Assembly: GCF_022539665.2 (NCBI RefSeq)
Contig: NC_081333.1
Location: 2,294,001 to 2,358,000 of the forward strand
From: Daphnia carinata
Lineage: Eukaryota > Arthropoda > Branchiopoda > Diplostraca > Daphniidae
Length of the DNA: 64,000 bases
Reading direction: 5' to 3'
This document shows, one piece after another, positions 47,519 to 60,298 of this stretch (position 1 is the stretch's first letter; each line of letters starts with the position of its first letter). The notes below the pieces were generated by a model. The model made no database searches. It was not told the DNA's origin and saw only the letters and a list, made by a program, of their open reading frames with translations. A program made the translations under genes and the position numbers.

Positions 47519-50500
47519 GTCGGATTTATTTGGCCCTGCACACACACAGCGTCCAAAAGGATATATGGGGGGGGGGGGGGGGGGAGGAAGGGCTTTTCAT
47601 TGTCAGCCCATGAAATACACGGGGATTTATTTGTCTATTATTCCGACGTCTCTCTAATGAATCGACTGTCTCGCTCGCTATTTGCTGGCGTACAGATGAA
47701 ACCTTTCCAACTGCAGTTTTTTCTGCCGACCCCCCCCCCCCCCCCCCAAATCATTTGTCCCGAAACCGTTGGCTCTATCACATGAAAAGAACACACAGAC
47801 ACACACGCAAAAATCAGCTATTATTCATCTTCTGGCCCGGCCGTTTAGACGTGTATGAAAACGAAAGGCATCAGTTAACTCCTCACGCTATTTAATCAAG
47901 TCCAACGCATCGTTTCTTCAATTTCAATTTAAAAAAAAAAAAAAAAAAGAAAAGAAAAAGAAAAGTTTAATTGGGCCGCGGTTGATGCGCCACCATCAAA
48001 AGTTATTTGTTCTCATCTCCTCTCTGGCGCTTGTAAATAGTTGAAGCAAAAGAGGTCTCGACTTTAAAACGTGCGTAACAAAAGCCTCGATCGTCGTTTC
48101 GAGTGGGTGGCGGGCTAGAGTCAAGTTGCCCGTCTATTATATACGCGCACACACACACACACGCGTGTTCACAGCGCTTGCAAGTCCCTTAAAAAAAAAA
48201 AAAAAAGAAAAGAAAAGCTGTTCCTTTCTCTACGGTTGCTCATGTATTTATAATTTGATGCCTTTCAGTCTGCAAGAGCATGGAAAACTCGTAACACGAG
48301 CCTAAATATATCGCAATCGACTTCTTAAGACAAGTGGTTCCCCATGTTGAGTGGTAGTTGTGTGGCACAAACAAAAAAACAAAACAAAACAAAACAAAAA
48401 AAAGAAACGACCCCAATTCGAATGTAATGGTGCAAGGTAATAAAAATTTTTGGCCGACATCATTCGGAGGGAAGGTGAAAAGAAAAAGAGGCAAGTTTTG
48501 AATCGAATCCAGTAAAGGGGAAACGACCTAGTCAATCACGCGATCATGCAGATAAAATGCACCGCAGTTGTCTGATCGATTCACTTCGATCTTGACATTT
48601 TTTTTTTTTCTCTCTTTCTTTTATGCATTTCATTTTTGTTCTTTTGCCAGCAAGAGAATTGATTGAAAAAAAAAACAAATTATAAGACTCTCCCTCATCT
48701 TCCCCTTCAAAAAAAAAAGAAAAAGAAAAAAAAGTGGCAAGAAATATAGCGGAAAAAGTAAATGGGGTTTTGTAACGGCGTTGATTCGATTCGAAGCGAA
48801 ATGGAATTGACGCCACCTTTTGACATTTTGTCCTGGGCCATAGTTTCTTGGCTTGCGACTATGAAAGAAGAAAAGAAATAAATAAAAAAAAAAAAAAAAA
48901 AGGGTTTTTTTTGCGCAATAAAAGTAGACGAAAAAAAAGAGAGGGACAAAGAGCCAAAAAAAGAAGAGGGATATCGTTGCAATATTATATGGGTTATCGT
49001 TCTACGCGAGTTGCCAGCACTGAGTAGACCCATTTCTCTCGGAAACGAGGCGATGGCTGGACAACACACAACGCGACAAAAGAAAAAGACGGGAAATTGA
49101 TAGCCGATGACTGTCTGCCGAAAAGAGGAGGGAAGAAAAATGTAATTCAAAATCAGTCTGTTCGCTTGAGATTTCATTTTATTTTTTTTTTTTCGACACA
49201 AAGTTGCGCTTACGGGCCGAAAAAATGCAAGTCAAAAACGAATGGCGTCGTGCGAAATCGAACGGCCGTTAGCATCCCCTTGCATAATTTTAATATTGCC
49301 ACCCAATGCCTTTGATGGTCCTCTCAAATGTGATCGACGCCTTTAAAGACATAGAGGAAATAAATCGACCTACAACCCATTGGAGCGCTAAACGAGGTTT
49401 GGCAAGTGACGAAAGGTAAGTGGTAGTACATAAGGGCACGCACACAACAAGAAAAAGGGGCTGAAAAAAAACAAAAACAAAAACAAAACCCAATCGACTG
49501 AGACCGAAACTCTCTAGCTAACGTTAGGCAGAAGAAATAAGTTTACAAGACTTTGGTCTACCATCGATTGTAAGACGTGTCACCCCACTCCCGTCGCAAA
49601 CTTTTCTTTTTATTTTTTACTACACCGAGACGCCATTGTTTTCTATGGCTGCAACTGAAACAAAGAGCCATTGATAGCGACCCACTTTTGTGTGTGTGTG
49701 TGTGTGTGCGCGTGTGTTCAAACGACTTTTTCCTTCTGTCTGCCATCGCTCTTAGTTAAAGAGTTACACACCGTCTTACGTTTAACTGCTGCGTTAAAAC
49801 CAGAAGAGGGGAAGCGGAATGATTAAAGCCGGTGACTTGTGCCAAAACACGTCACATGGGAAAGGAGCAAAAAAAAAAAAAAAAATTGGAAATTAAAAAT
49901 CAATATTGGTGTTTTCCCTGACGAAAGGAATGAGAGGGAAGTAATCAACACGCCTTACTATGCCGGCACATCCCTTTCCTTTTTCTTTTTTAAGTGTATA
50001 GCCTACGGTCCGCTTTTCCGTGTTTCGCTCTTCTTCATTAGAACGAAGAAAGGCAAACATCATCCGAATGGGCGCAACGATCCCAAAGAATGTTCTCATC
50101 GCTTTCGAATTTTTGACGAGTTATAACGTTAGCCAGTCAGACTAATCATCAACAGCGAACCTCCTCTCTCTATCGTAATAACAAAGCACGGGGACAGTTT
50201 CAATGTAATGGAAAACAAACAACGGGGGGGGGGGGGGGGGAATGAGCGTCCGCCATCGTTCGTTACTCCAACGAAAACAAACAGACTTGGCGTATCATCA
50301 TTTCGCTACAATTAATAAGAGCCCTAATTAAACTAATTACCAATTCAATTAAACGCGTTCTTTATAAATAAAGATTTTGTTTGTGTTTGTTTTTTTGTTT
50401 TTTTTTAAGGGATAACGATGTCGGTCAGGGATTTAAAAAAAACAAACAAAAAAGAGTAAATTTAATTCGTTAAACTTACCCATATTTTTGGGACCGCCGG

Positions 50501-53500
50501 TAAACTCTTTGGCGTTGTTGGCAATGGTGGGCGGTGGTTTGATGGCTTTCATGCGGGATGGCATGCCGTCGCTGTCGCGCAGATTGCCCGGGCCTCCGCT
50601 AAGTGCACCTCGCGGTCCGCCGCTGCCAGGTGCACCGGGCGCGCCCGGTCTGATGGCCAACTGCGGACCTCGAGGGCCACTGGCATGTTCCACCGGCAAC
50701 ACCCGTCTTCTTTTCTTAGGCAATTTCGCCCTCGCCTACAAAGCAAAAAAAAAAAAGAAAAAAGAAAATGCATTCAATTTAATGAGAATTCAAAGAGGCA
50801 AATGAATTCAATCGACTTATGTCGATATGTCAAACTGCGGATTGAACAGGGAAGTGAAACGCTGATCATTTCCCGCCTAATCAACGTCGAGCTGATGGGA
50901 CTAGCGTGTTCACCGTAATTTGCATGTTGTCAGTTGGCTAGTTTACACAACGCGTATGTGTGTGTGTGTGTGTGTGTGTGCTATAACCACGCACGCTTTA
51001 GATATTTATTGATCTATCGATTACCGCGTGGCACAGTCACAAATGATGGATCGAATAGCGCCAACGTACCTAACCTGCCACCGCCCTTTAATATCTAACC
51101 CAACCCTTTCCATCGACTACCCAACAAAATCACCATCCCCCGCCCTCTCTCTCACTCTGCCTCATAACGAGCATCTGATATACATCTATAGGGGTCTGAA
51201 GAAGAAGAAGAAAAAAAAAAAAAACGTGCGACAAGGCAAACGAGAAGCCAAACCCTTTCTGATAACATTCTTCTTGATAAACAGAGGAAACAACGACGAC
51301 TTTCGTTTTAATACGAAGATCATCGATCTCTCCTTTTCCTCTCTGCCGGGAACGGGGACAAGATTCAAAAAGTCCATTAATGAAAAATGATGTATGCCGG
51401 CGAAATGTCTAACTGTTTTGGGCAGCTGCAAGTAATCGTTTTTTCTTTCCTTTAGAAAAACAGGACCCATCGACCATCAGCGCTACGCAGCAGTCGGCGA
51501 ATACATCAAATCAAAGTCAAAGCTACTTCCTGCCATTTCCTTCCGACTTCAGCTCGTCCCGCTTCCCAAAACAAAACAAAACAAAACAAAACCAAAAAAA
51601 AACCTGCAAAAATTTAAAAAGAAAAATACATATTTCTTTTTAAAAACGCAAACTTGCGCATATAGAAAACGAGGCCGACTGAATCAAGTTCTAACTTTTA
51701 TCCTCCCCCCTTTCTCCGAAATATGTAAGTATGCAAATACACAGGCCCGTCCAGCTTTCGACTTGAACGACACAGAACGATGATATGAACAAACGGCCAA
51801 ACAGGATAAAAAAAAAAGAAAAAAAAAGAAAAACTGAGACGGGTCAATACGTAACTTCCTGTTTTGCTAGAGGAGGTCCCAACATATCGTTCCAGCAACA
51901 CCATTTACATCCACAGGCAGAATGGCTGCTTTTTTTTTTTTTTTATCGGGAGGAAAGGGTAGTAAACAAATAGCTACGCAACTCGCCATCCCTCATCATT
52001 ACACAGGCGTATGCAAGCACGCGTGCAATGCAAAAAAAAGAAGGGGGGGAAATGAAAGGTCCCTTCACATACAGGCCGTTCGTGAGCTGATAACTTAGAA
52101 TAAGAGTTTAACCCACATAGAAACGGCAGTGTGTTGATGGCGCTGTACAAGACGTTAGCGCAAAAACACAACAGAAGTACAACGGCCTACAAAACACTAG
52201 CGCATAGTTGGACTTGCGAAGCACGGATGGCGAATAAATCGATGTGTCAAAACAGAAGAGGCTCTGACTGGGCAGTTTTTCATGATTACATCATTGCTAT
52301 TATAGTTGCTTGCATTCTGAGGGGACTACAAAGAAAAGCCAATCGTCGGCATTAGCGTCCACTACGTTACAATGGAATAGGTATAAGAACGAAAACAGAA
52401 AAGACCAGCACGCAATAGAACAATTGAAAATGATTTGCTAGCTATTTCTAGACAGCTTTGAAAATAGATTTCTTTTTTTTTGTTTGGCACTATTGAATAC
52501 GGTCCTCCGTGAAAATATTCATATGAAGAACGTATGAGGGTGTGGCCGCTCGCGTGTCTAATAAGAGCAATCGTAAATACAGGAGAATGTCAACCCGAAA
52601 AAGAAAAAGTTGGGATCGATTCTACATAGTCACATCTGCGGGCGGGGGGAATGAAAAACAACGCGTTGCGCAACCAATAAAGAACGAAAATTACTGGACG
52701 AACTATGCAAAACAAGAGTTGCAAAAAACAAACAAACAAATAATCATAAAAAATACGCAAAAAAAAAATAAATGGCAATATACTACGAATCAAACAGCTC
52801 GGTCCCGTGCAAGACGAAAGGCGAATGTTTAAAAAAAAAAATAAATAAAAAATAAACAAACGCATATTATGTTCTTTTTTTTTTTCTCTCTCTTTTTTAA
52901 CCATATCGATCCAATTTTCCCGCTCGACGCTTGTAAATGTATTTAAGAAGTGGGCGAGCATCCGGAAGGATCCTAACTGAGCAGCAAAAAAAAAAAAAAA
53001 TCCTTTTCGTTTTCTAGCCAGCGTCCTACTTGTTACCTTAATGAGGACACACCAACCGGTTCGATGAAAATCACTGATCCTTTTTTTTTTCTTTTACTCT
53101 TTCCCGACCAATTAGAAACCTCTCTACCCAGTGGCTTACCCTCCGCCGTAAATGAGCACCGAAAAAAAAAGGGAAATCCCCGAAAAATGTCAATAATAGA
53201 AAGAACAAAACGTGGGGACAATTCTTAACGTCGTAATACTAAAAGATAACATAAAAAAAAAAAAAAATAGGCTCTTTAAGAACATACACAAAGCGTGCGG
53301 CACTAGAACGTTTGGTTGTTGCTCGAAGGGCGCTGAGAATCAATCGATATAGTTAGGGCAAATTTGAGAAGCGAATAAGCGAGCAAACGTCGTACGGCTG
53401 CCTTAGGGTCGTGTGTTTAAGGCACGTTACAAGCCTCGTCTCTTTTAATGGTTTTTCTATTTGAAAAATAAAAGGCTTTCATCGCAACTCGTTCTTCTAC

Positions 53501-56500
53501 TGAAGACGATCGAAGAGAATTGTTTGCTTTTCCAAAAAGGAACACGGGGATAGAGTACACGTTTGTTACAAAGCGATTAGCCATGTGGAAAAAGGAACAT
53601 TTGCCTGCAAGAGAAGCTGGATTTTTTTTCAAACCGGCAATCCATTCTAACGCCCGCATTTTCATCCCCCCCCCCCTCCCCCTCCCCCTTTTTATCAAAT
53701 TAATTACAACGACAACAACAACAAATCCTAATTACGTTTGCCATTCGGAAAAGCCATTGAAACGCATTGCGCAAAACAATGAGCACGAACATCGTTCGAA
53801 TAGAACGTCTCTTATATAAAATAAACTTGAATAAATAAATAAATAAAGAGAGAGAGAGAGAGAGAGAATGAAAAATGAAAAGCTTACCTGCGTGTGGCTG
53901 TAGTACATTGCAAAGTTGGAGACGATGACAGGTACGGGCAAGGCAATGGTTAAGACGCCGGCTAGGGCGCAGAGAGCGCCGACGAACATGCCGACATAAG
54001 TTTTCGGGGCCATGTCTCCGTAGCCGACGGTGGTCATCGTGACCAGGGCCCACCACAATCCGAGCGGGATGCTGTTGAAATCGTTGTGCGGATTGGCCTG
54101 GATGCGCTCGGCGTAGTAGACGAGACTGGCGAAGATGACGATGCCGAGAACGAGGAAGAAAACGAGGAGCGTCAGCTCCTTGGCCGAAGCTCTGAACGTC
54201 TGTATGAGGATTTTCAGGCCGGACGAGTGTCGCGTCAGCTTGAATAACCTCATGATGCGGATGATGGAGAAGAACTCGAGGATGTCGGCGTTCTCCAGGT
54301 GCGAGGCGAACTTCTGGAGGGCCAAATCGATGAAGAAGGAGAGCGTCGCGACGTAGTCGATGATGTTGACCGAGGCGCGGACGAAGAGGAACTTGTTCGG
54401 ACAGGCGATGAAGCGCATCAGGATCTCGATCGTGAACCACGTGTTGCAGACGGCTTCGATGTAGAAGAAGGCCTCGTGGGCGTTCGTCTGCGTCTTGTCT
54501 AGCGTCCACGCCGTCGAGTTGGCCGACGTGTGCACCGTTAAATTACGGATCACCGGCACTCGCATGTCCGGATGCGTTTTCAAGCAGAACGACAGGACCG
54601 AGACGCAGATGAAAAACACCGATATCAAGCCCACAATCTGTGACGAGAATTTGAAAAAAAAAAAAAAAAAAAAATATCAAATCAAATGTTAATTCAATTT
54701 CGAGATGAAAGAATCAATAATTGTAAAACATCGCCTGCAGCTATCAATATTTTGAAATGCGCCGAGTCAGACGAGTAGTATGGCAACTGCCGCTAGGACG
54801 TCATTATCAGTTTATTGCACGAGAACAGCCCATCGTATAACACGGGATCCTAGCAGCTAATACAAAACGACAGCAGCTCACACACACACACACATATTCT
54901 CTGGCTATACGACGCTGTCGTTCCGTGCGTGTTATCGTGAATTTGCAGTTGCTAGAGCCCCAACAACAACCAAAGAACTCGACAACGTCGCTCTCTCCCT
55001 CGCACCCCACACTGTATCGAGCGGTTCTGTATGTGTCGAAAAACAATTTTTTTTTTTTTTTTCAAATTTAAAGATGCTACACCAAAAGCGGGATTGGCTA
55101 GTGCGACTGTGTAGGACGTAAGCAAAGCCCATTTCTCGCATATGGCGAATATAATATATATCCGGTCGACCAGAAGGCAGGGTTATTATATAGCTATATA
55201 TACAGTGTCGCCTGCTACGTTTCAATTCAGCTCCGTATAACCGGGCGTGTGATATTACGAAATAACTTGAGCAGAGCAACGGATGGTGCCCGTCTTCTCG
55301 CTTTTATCTCCTTTATTTCGCCAAACCAATTGATGTTCTGCTTGTAAACATTATTACGTGCGAAATGAAATCAATTTTCTTGACGTGTAAACACGTACCG
55401 CCTTCAGCATGGCAAATGAGGAAGGGATTTTCAACAACAACAAAAATAAAGAAAGAGGCTTTGATTTTCTTTTATTGGAAGAGATACACTTTTCTCGGTT
55501 GTTGGGTAATCACGCATAAATTTGCATATCTAAATGCCCTAGAGCTTTTTTGGCTATGTCCTTCCAAGGGAAATAGAAACATAATATCTATGTGTCTTTC
55601 TTCATCTCTTTCATGGCCATTTCTCACATATTTCCATGTCTGGCTACCAAAACCCCTTCTATACAAAATGAAAGAGGGATTCCAAAAAAAAAAAAAAAAA
55701 AAAAAAAACCTTCGATTATGAACGCGTACCCGTTTCAACCCATTCTCCCCCAGTAGACAAGACTCTTTGGTATTCAAAACGCCTACCTTCCAACAGTTGA
55801 TAATATCCTCCTGCTCTCCCCCCGCCCCCCATCTTTTAACAAGTCCGGCAGCACGAATGCGCAGTGTTCAATAAAAAAGAAAAAAAAAAAAAGAAAAAAA
55901 AAAACAGCTTTGCTTTCAAAGCAGTTTTTGCTATCACTTTTTAGCTGACGCGAGCACTTTTCTGAACACCGGCCGCTCGGGCGTTATCTATATGTGCGTA
56001 TGAATATGTAAATCATGAGGGATGAATCGAAATGCTCCTCTTCGCTCACACGGGCGAATGTAATATTTGCGACTATTCAATAACTTTTACGTCTATAATA
56101 CATGGACGACGACGACGTCGTGTGTGTGTGTGTGAGATGGGCAAGCAAATACTTGAACTGATTTTTTGGCGTTAATAAAAATGTAAAATATTACCTTGGC
56201 CGAGTTGGACGAGTAGGGCTCGTCGAAGAGGGACCAAATCTTGGGTTTGGTCTTGTGCCACCACGACAGGTTGCCAGAGTAATAAGCTTCTTCGTAGCCG
56301 AACTTGCGGGCCAATTCCTCATCGCTCGGCTTGTCCGTGTCGAGATCGAGCCTGTCGAGCACGGCCAGTGTTTCTTGCGTGTCGCGATGCTTTTTAACGA
56401 GGAAATCAAAGAGGAAATTGTTAGTTCGAAAATAGAAGGAAAGCTATTCGAGAAAATAGCCATAGGCCGAGAAGATAATTAGGAAAGGAAATTAAAAGCA

Positions 56501-57935
56501 TGGTAGAAAACCAAAATTTTAAAAGTCGAGAACGAAAGGCAAAAGTGGGAGGGAAAACATAATAATGAGGGCAAAGAGGGTCCTGGCTGAATACATCAAA
56601 AGGATTCCCGATTGGGCTTCTGCTGCTGGCTTACAAATACAAGGCACTCCTACACAAATGCGTCTGCAAAGATTAAAAAAGAAAATTCATCTTTTTTTCT
56701 TTTACGTCCGCTGCGTTTGATTGCATTCGAGAAAAAAAAAAGTTTTCATCTTTCCTTCTTTTTTTTAAAGATGGAAATAGGGCCGATGACAAGGACATTC
56801 ATCACGTTTGTATTAGGGAACGTGTCGCGACAGACACGCTTAAGTCACTGCGATGGCATCGCAACAACTCGCAGAATTGGCAGATGAAACAAAAGACGCA
56901 CTAGTCGAATCCAGTAGAGTTTAAAAAAAAATAGCAAAACGCCTTAAGAAAAAGGTTATGGTGTACAAAGCTGGGCTTCAACAAGTACCCCCCGATTGCC
57001 GACCTTCATTTTTTTTTTTTTTTTACTTGGAAAGAAATTAGCTTCAAAGAGAGAAAGAAGTTTAACATAACATTCAGACAAGGTCAGTTTTCACTGGAAA
57101 GTCTACACTAATTAATTAAAAGGGCATTTGAAAAGCGTGGAAATGTTTTTTTTTTTTTTTTTTTTTTTTAACATAAAAGATGGGAGCGCATACAGAGAAG
57201 AGCCCTACCCTTTATAAAAAATAAAAAAAAAAAAAGAAGAAGAAGAAGAGCAATGAAATAGTAGGCGGAGAATGAAAAACAAAGAAAGGACGCCATTGTT
57301 GTTTTTGTTTCTCTTTTGTGTTCAATTACAAATGCAATCACCACCAGAAGCCAGAGTGCAACCAAAACCGGTTGCAAGTGTATACACACGCAGACAGACG
57401 TCTGGAATCGAATCTAAATAGTTACGAAACTCCTGGATTTCCCTCTCTCACAGCTCGTCTTAGCCATCGACTACATCCAGCCGGAGTATACATATAATTT
57501 ATACATTTAATCAAAGCTACATACGCTCCCTAATGCAAGCACATCTGACTTCGCCAGCTTTCTTGCTAGTTCTCTTTATCCGTGTTCCATCTGTGGCGCT
57601 AATTTCCACGATTGCGAGTGAGAAATCAAAGTGCTCAGACCAGCACAGAAATTCAAGAACAAAACATCATGCGGTAAGAGGTAAGAGTAGGAAAGGGGGA
57701 AGGATGTGAATGAGATATGAGCATTCATCATATCTTCCAAGTAGATCCGCAAACTTCCCACGCAACGCGACGTGCTAAATGAATTCTTTCCGCCAAACGC
57801 ATTATTACTCACTTCTAATCTTTCTTTTTTTTTTCCTGCTCCCTTTACGTTCCCACCAGCCAACGGCTTCTCAAGAATCAAGCGCGTCTCGCGACGTAGT
57901 CTGAATAGCAAGTGGCAATGTCGATTTACCTCCCC

Positions 57936-57974
<39 letters not shown>

Positions 57975-60298
57975 TTCACAAATAAGAAAGCGTAGAGCCA
58001 ATCGACGATATCTAATGGATCCTCTGTGTTGAGATTCCTTGTTAACGTAATCTTGATCAATCCATCGTGACGCAACGTTTTTCCTTTCGCTTAATCGATA
58101 GACGGAGATTGTCGATTTGCTGATGTCAATTTAGAAGCAAGAATCCGGTGCAAAAGGACATAGTTTTTACATACCGAAGTGTAGGTCATCCAGCAGCAGG
58201 GTTCGACTTGATTGGAATCCAATCCCCAGAATTCCAGCTCCTCTTCAAAGAGCGGTCCGCAAACGTCGGTCGGATAGTGCAGTTTCCCCGTTCTGCAACA
58301 ACAAAAAATCATGGATGTAGTGACGTTTTCTTCCTTTGTTTTTCGTTAGCTTCATTTGTTATACAAACTAGACCCAATTGTGCAAGCATATCAACTGTTT
58401 GAAACAAACAACAACAACAACAAAAAAAAGTAAGTTGTTTCACTGGCAGGCAAAAGTTTTGCAGTCGTTTGTTTTCCCCCCTCTTCCCCAAAAAGATCAA
58501 AAGATTGTTCAAGTACATCGCCTCAAAAAGAACACGTTCTGCTCGTTTGCGTTCTTCCTTGAACAGGGCACACGCACAATAGGGACGTATCATTCACAAC
58601 AGCGAATCGAGACGATAGAAAAAAAAAAAAGGGAAAAGAATAAAATCTATGCAAAACAAACAAAATGGCTCTTCAAGAGCGGGTCGTAGACACTCGAAAG
58701 TCGTTTTGTTTTCGTGATCACATTTCCCCGACGCCTACACAATAAACAAACTGGCCCTCAACTCCCTCCCCCCACCCCCCCTCCTCACGTCCTTTGGCTA
58801 CGAGCCTACACGCAGACGATGCGTGTAGACAATGCACATCGGCGCGATACAGTCAACGACAACAACAACAAGAAAAGAATAGCAATAAAAAAAAAAAAAA
58901 AAAAAAACATTTGAAATTCGTTATCGTGATTTTTCCTTTGTTCCCTTTCGTTAACATTCTTTGGCCTCTTATTTTGCTGGGCTGCTTTCCTTTATACGTA
59001 CAAGTCGTAAAGGGTAGAAAGAGACGATGGAATAAAATAAGAAGGACTTTAGGGATGTCGATGACCACTGCGTTGAGCAATTTCATTTTCTTCTTGTTCC
59101 CTCTTGGTAATATTATTCGCGACGACCAACTTTCCACGGGATACTGTCATCGCAGCGTAGAGAAGACTCCTCGTCCATTCGACTTGATGGCTAATCAATA
59201 TCGGTATATAAATACCCCACACACTTGCACACACACAGACATCCACATAGAGAAGAAGAAGAAGAGTCCGGTGGGGAATTTCCAGTGGCGGTCCGCTTCC
59301 GTTTTGCTCTCCATCCCAAGCGGCCACAGTCATCAGCTTCTTGTTATTTCGACGTTGGGTTAGCCCTTTTTATACGTACACGGCCATTAAGCTGATTCCA
59401 AAACATAGAGCTCTCGTTCTACGGTTGCCTTCTCTTTCGTTGGCATATACATCACAAGCATCTCCGCATCGCATAAAATTCACATGATGTACTTACCGGT
59501 GTATCATTTTATAGGCATCCATCCTCCTCTTTCCATGGCTAGTTTATTCTATACGTCGTCACTCGTATAACGCACGCAGGAATAAAGAGCGAGACATAAT
59601 ACGGAAAACATAATACACGATGATGGATAAGGGAGTCCAGGTGCCCCGCTCGTTCTGGGTTTTTTTATTTTTCATTTCGAGCAAGAGACCCATCGTCTCT
59701 ACCCTTAATTAGTTCAGCTCCATAGATTATTACGTCTCTTGGCTATAGTTTGCGCCAAATAGAAGTTGATGGTCTTCTTCAGTTGGCGATGACGTAACAC
59801 GACCGCACGATTATTTATGTCTTCAAATGTCTACCCTCTTTCAATTAGTTCTTCTACGTTTAGAAAAAAAAAAAAAAAATGCATTTGAGCCTGATCCCCG
59901 CCATTTTTAGCCAAGATATTGCATTACCCTCGTCGTTGACGTAATCCTAATGGAGATCGACTGACACGCCCCTTGCCAATCGTTTGAAAAATTGCTTTAA
60001 AAAAAATACGTACAGATAGCCAACGTCTCTTTACAAGACAATGATGAATGAACATAGGAGTATAAGGCGGAGTCGCAATCATAAATAATCGGATGAAAAC
60101 TGACCTGTAATAGTTGAGGACTTGGGCGAAGACGCCGGGATGTCGGTCGAAAAAGTACTCGTTGAGAATGGGGTCGTAGTTGGCCAGGGCTTCTGTGAGC
60201 CTGGAGAGGCGAGTGGCGGGTATCTTTTTCAGCGTAGCCTTGTACGTTTCGTGGCGGATGCCACCGCAATTGAGCACCACCCGATTTTCCGCGTCCAT
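42476..60298 (-). CDS. Shaw: Shaw-type (Kv3) voltage-gated potassium channel
   Basis: Coding exons on the minus strand: 60105-60298, 58175-58292, 56195-56389, 53888-54637, 50480-50735, 44515-44565 (candidate cassette), 42476-42771. Phases all fit, giving 619 residues (602 without the cassette). Shaw channels form plasma-membrane tetramers passing K+. T1 domain: [38 protein letters not shown] and the zinc site H-x5-C (HYPTDVC) with CC (EPCCW). One 750-nt exon carries S1-S6: S4 [10 protein letters not shown] (about 297-306), pore [14 protein letters not shown] with GYGD at 374-377, and S6 PVP at 404-406. The tail has [13 protein letters not shown], a Gly/Pro-rich stretch and an Ala run. I chose ATG 60298 (A at -3, G at +4); an in-frame ATG at 60364 would add 22 residues, but a TTTTCAG acceptor-like site just before 60298 suggests a spliced leader. 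Introns are 1.6-5.9 kb, except that the cassette is optional. Confidence 0.96.
43675..43697. repeat. GA dinucleotide repeat
   Basis: About 11 AG units in the last Shaw intron region (between cassette exon and last exon). Confidence 0.9.
44515..44565 (-). CDS. Shaw: Candidate 51-nt cassette exon of Shaw
   Basis: TTTGCAG acceptor and AAG|GTAGCG donor bound 51 nt that enter and leave in phase 1, so the exon can be included or skipped without a frame change. It reads [16 protein letters not shown] between KNM and GLTTVG of the flanking exons, adding 17 residues to the cytoplasmic tail. The surrounding intron sequence is homopolymer-rich while this patch is not. Confidence 0.55.
45876..45911. repeat. 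Abutting T22-G14 homopolymers
   Basis: A run of 22 T is followed without a break by 14 G, inside the largest Shaw intron. Confidence 0.9.
46171..46195. repeat. TG dinucleotide repeat
   Basis: Twelve and a half TG units within the largest Shaw intron; a TA run follows at about 46253-46266. Confidence 0.9.
46709..46780 (-). other. tRNA-like remnant in Shaw intron
   Basis: On the minus strand GAATAGTGGAGCGGCTAAGG (A-box like) is followed by a GC-rich arm and TGGATCAATTCCCG (B-box like) at tRNA spacing. It is flanked on both sides by G or C runs. No intact acceptor stem; probably a SINE-type or tRNA pseudogene remnant. Confidence 0.4.
47481..47584. repeat. A36 and G18 homopolymer runs
   Basis: A run of 36 A (47481-47516) and, 50 nt on, a run of 18 G (47567-47584). 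A run of 18 C follows at 47730-47747. Confidence 0.9.
50957..50980. repeat. TG dinucleotide repeat
   Basis: About twelve TG units in the Shaw intron upstream of the tail exon; another run lies near 49690-49708. Confidence 0.9.
53847..53867. repeat. GA dinucleotide repeat
   Basis: About ten AG units, preceded by an AAAT run, only about 20 nt downstream (in gene sense) of the pore-exon splice donor of Shaw. Confidence 0.9.

Larger units (their letters stand above)
42772..60104. other. Shaw introns: simple-repeat-rich, no nested genes found
   Basis: The introns hold dozens of A/T runs over 10 nt, long G and C runs and GT or GA repeats (the main ones are listed separately). They also hold one tRNA-like remnant near 46.7 kb. 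Open frames inside them are either antisense shadows of the channel exons or translations of homopolymers. No other gene is supported. Confidence 0.6.

Noticed and set aside
53700-54509. 269-codon Arg/His-rich frame on the minus strand
   Set aside because: Alternative-frame shadow of the Shaw membrane exon, which matches the channel family in the other frame.
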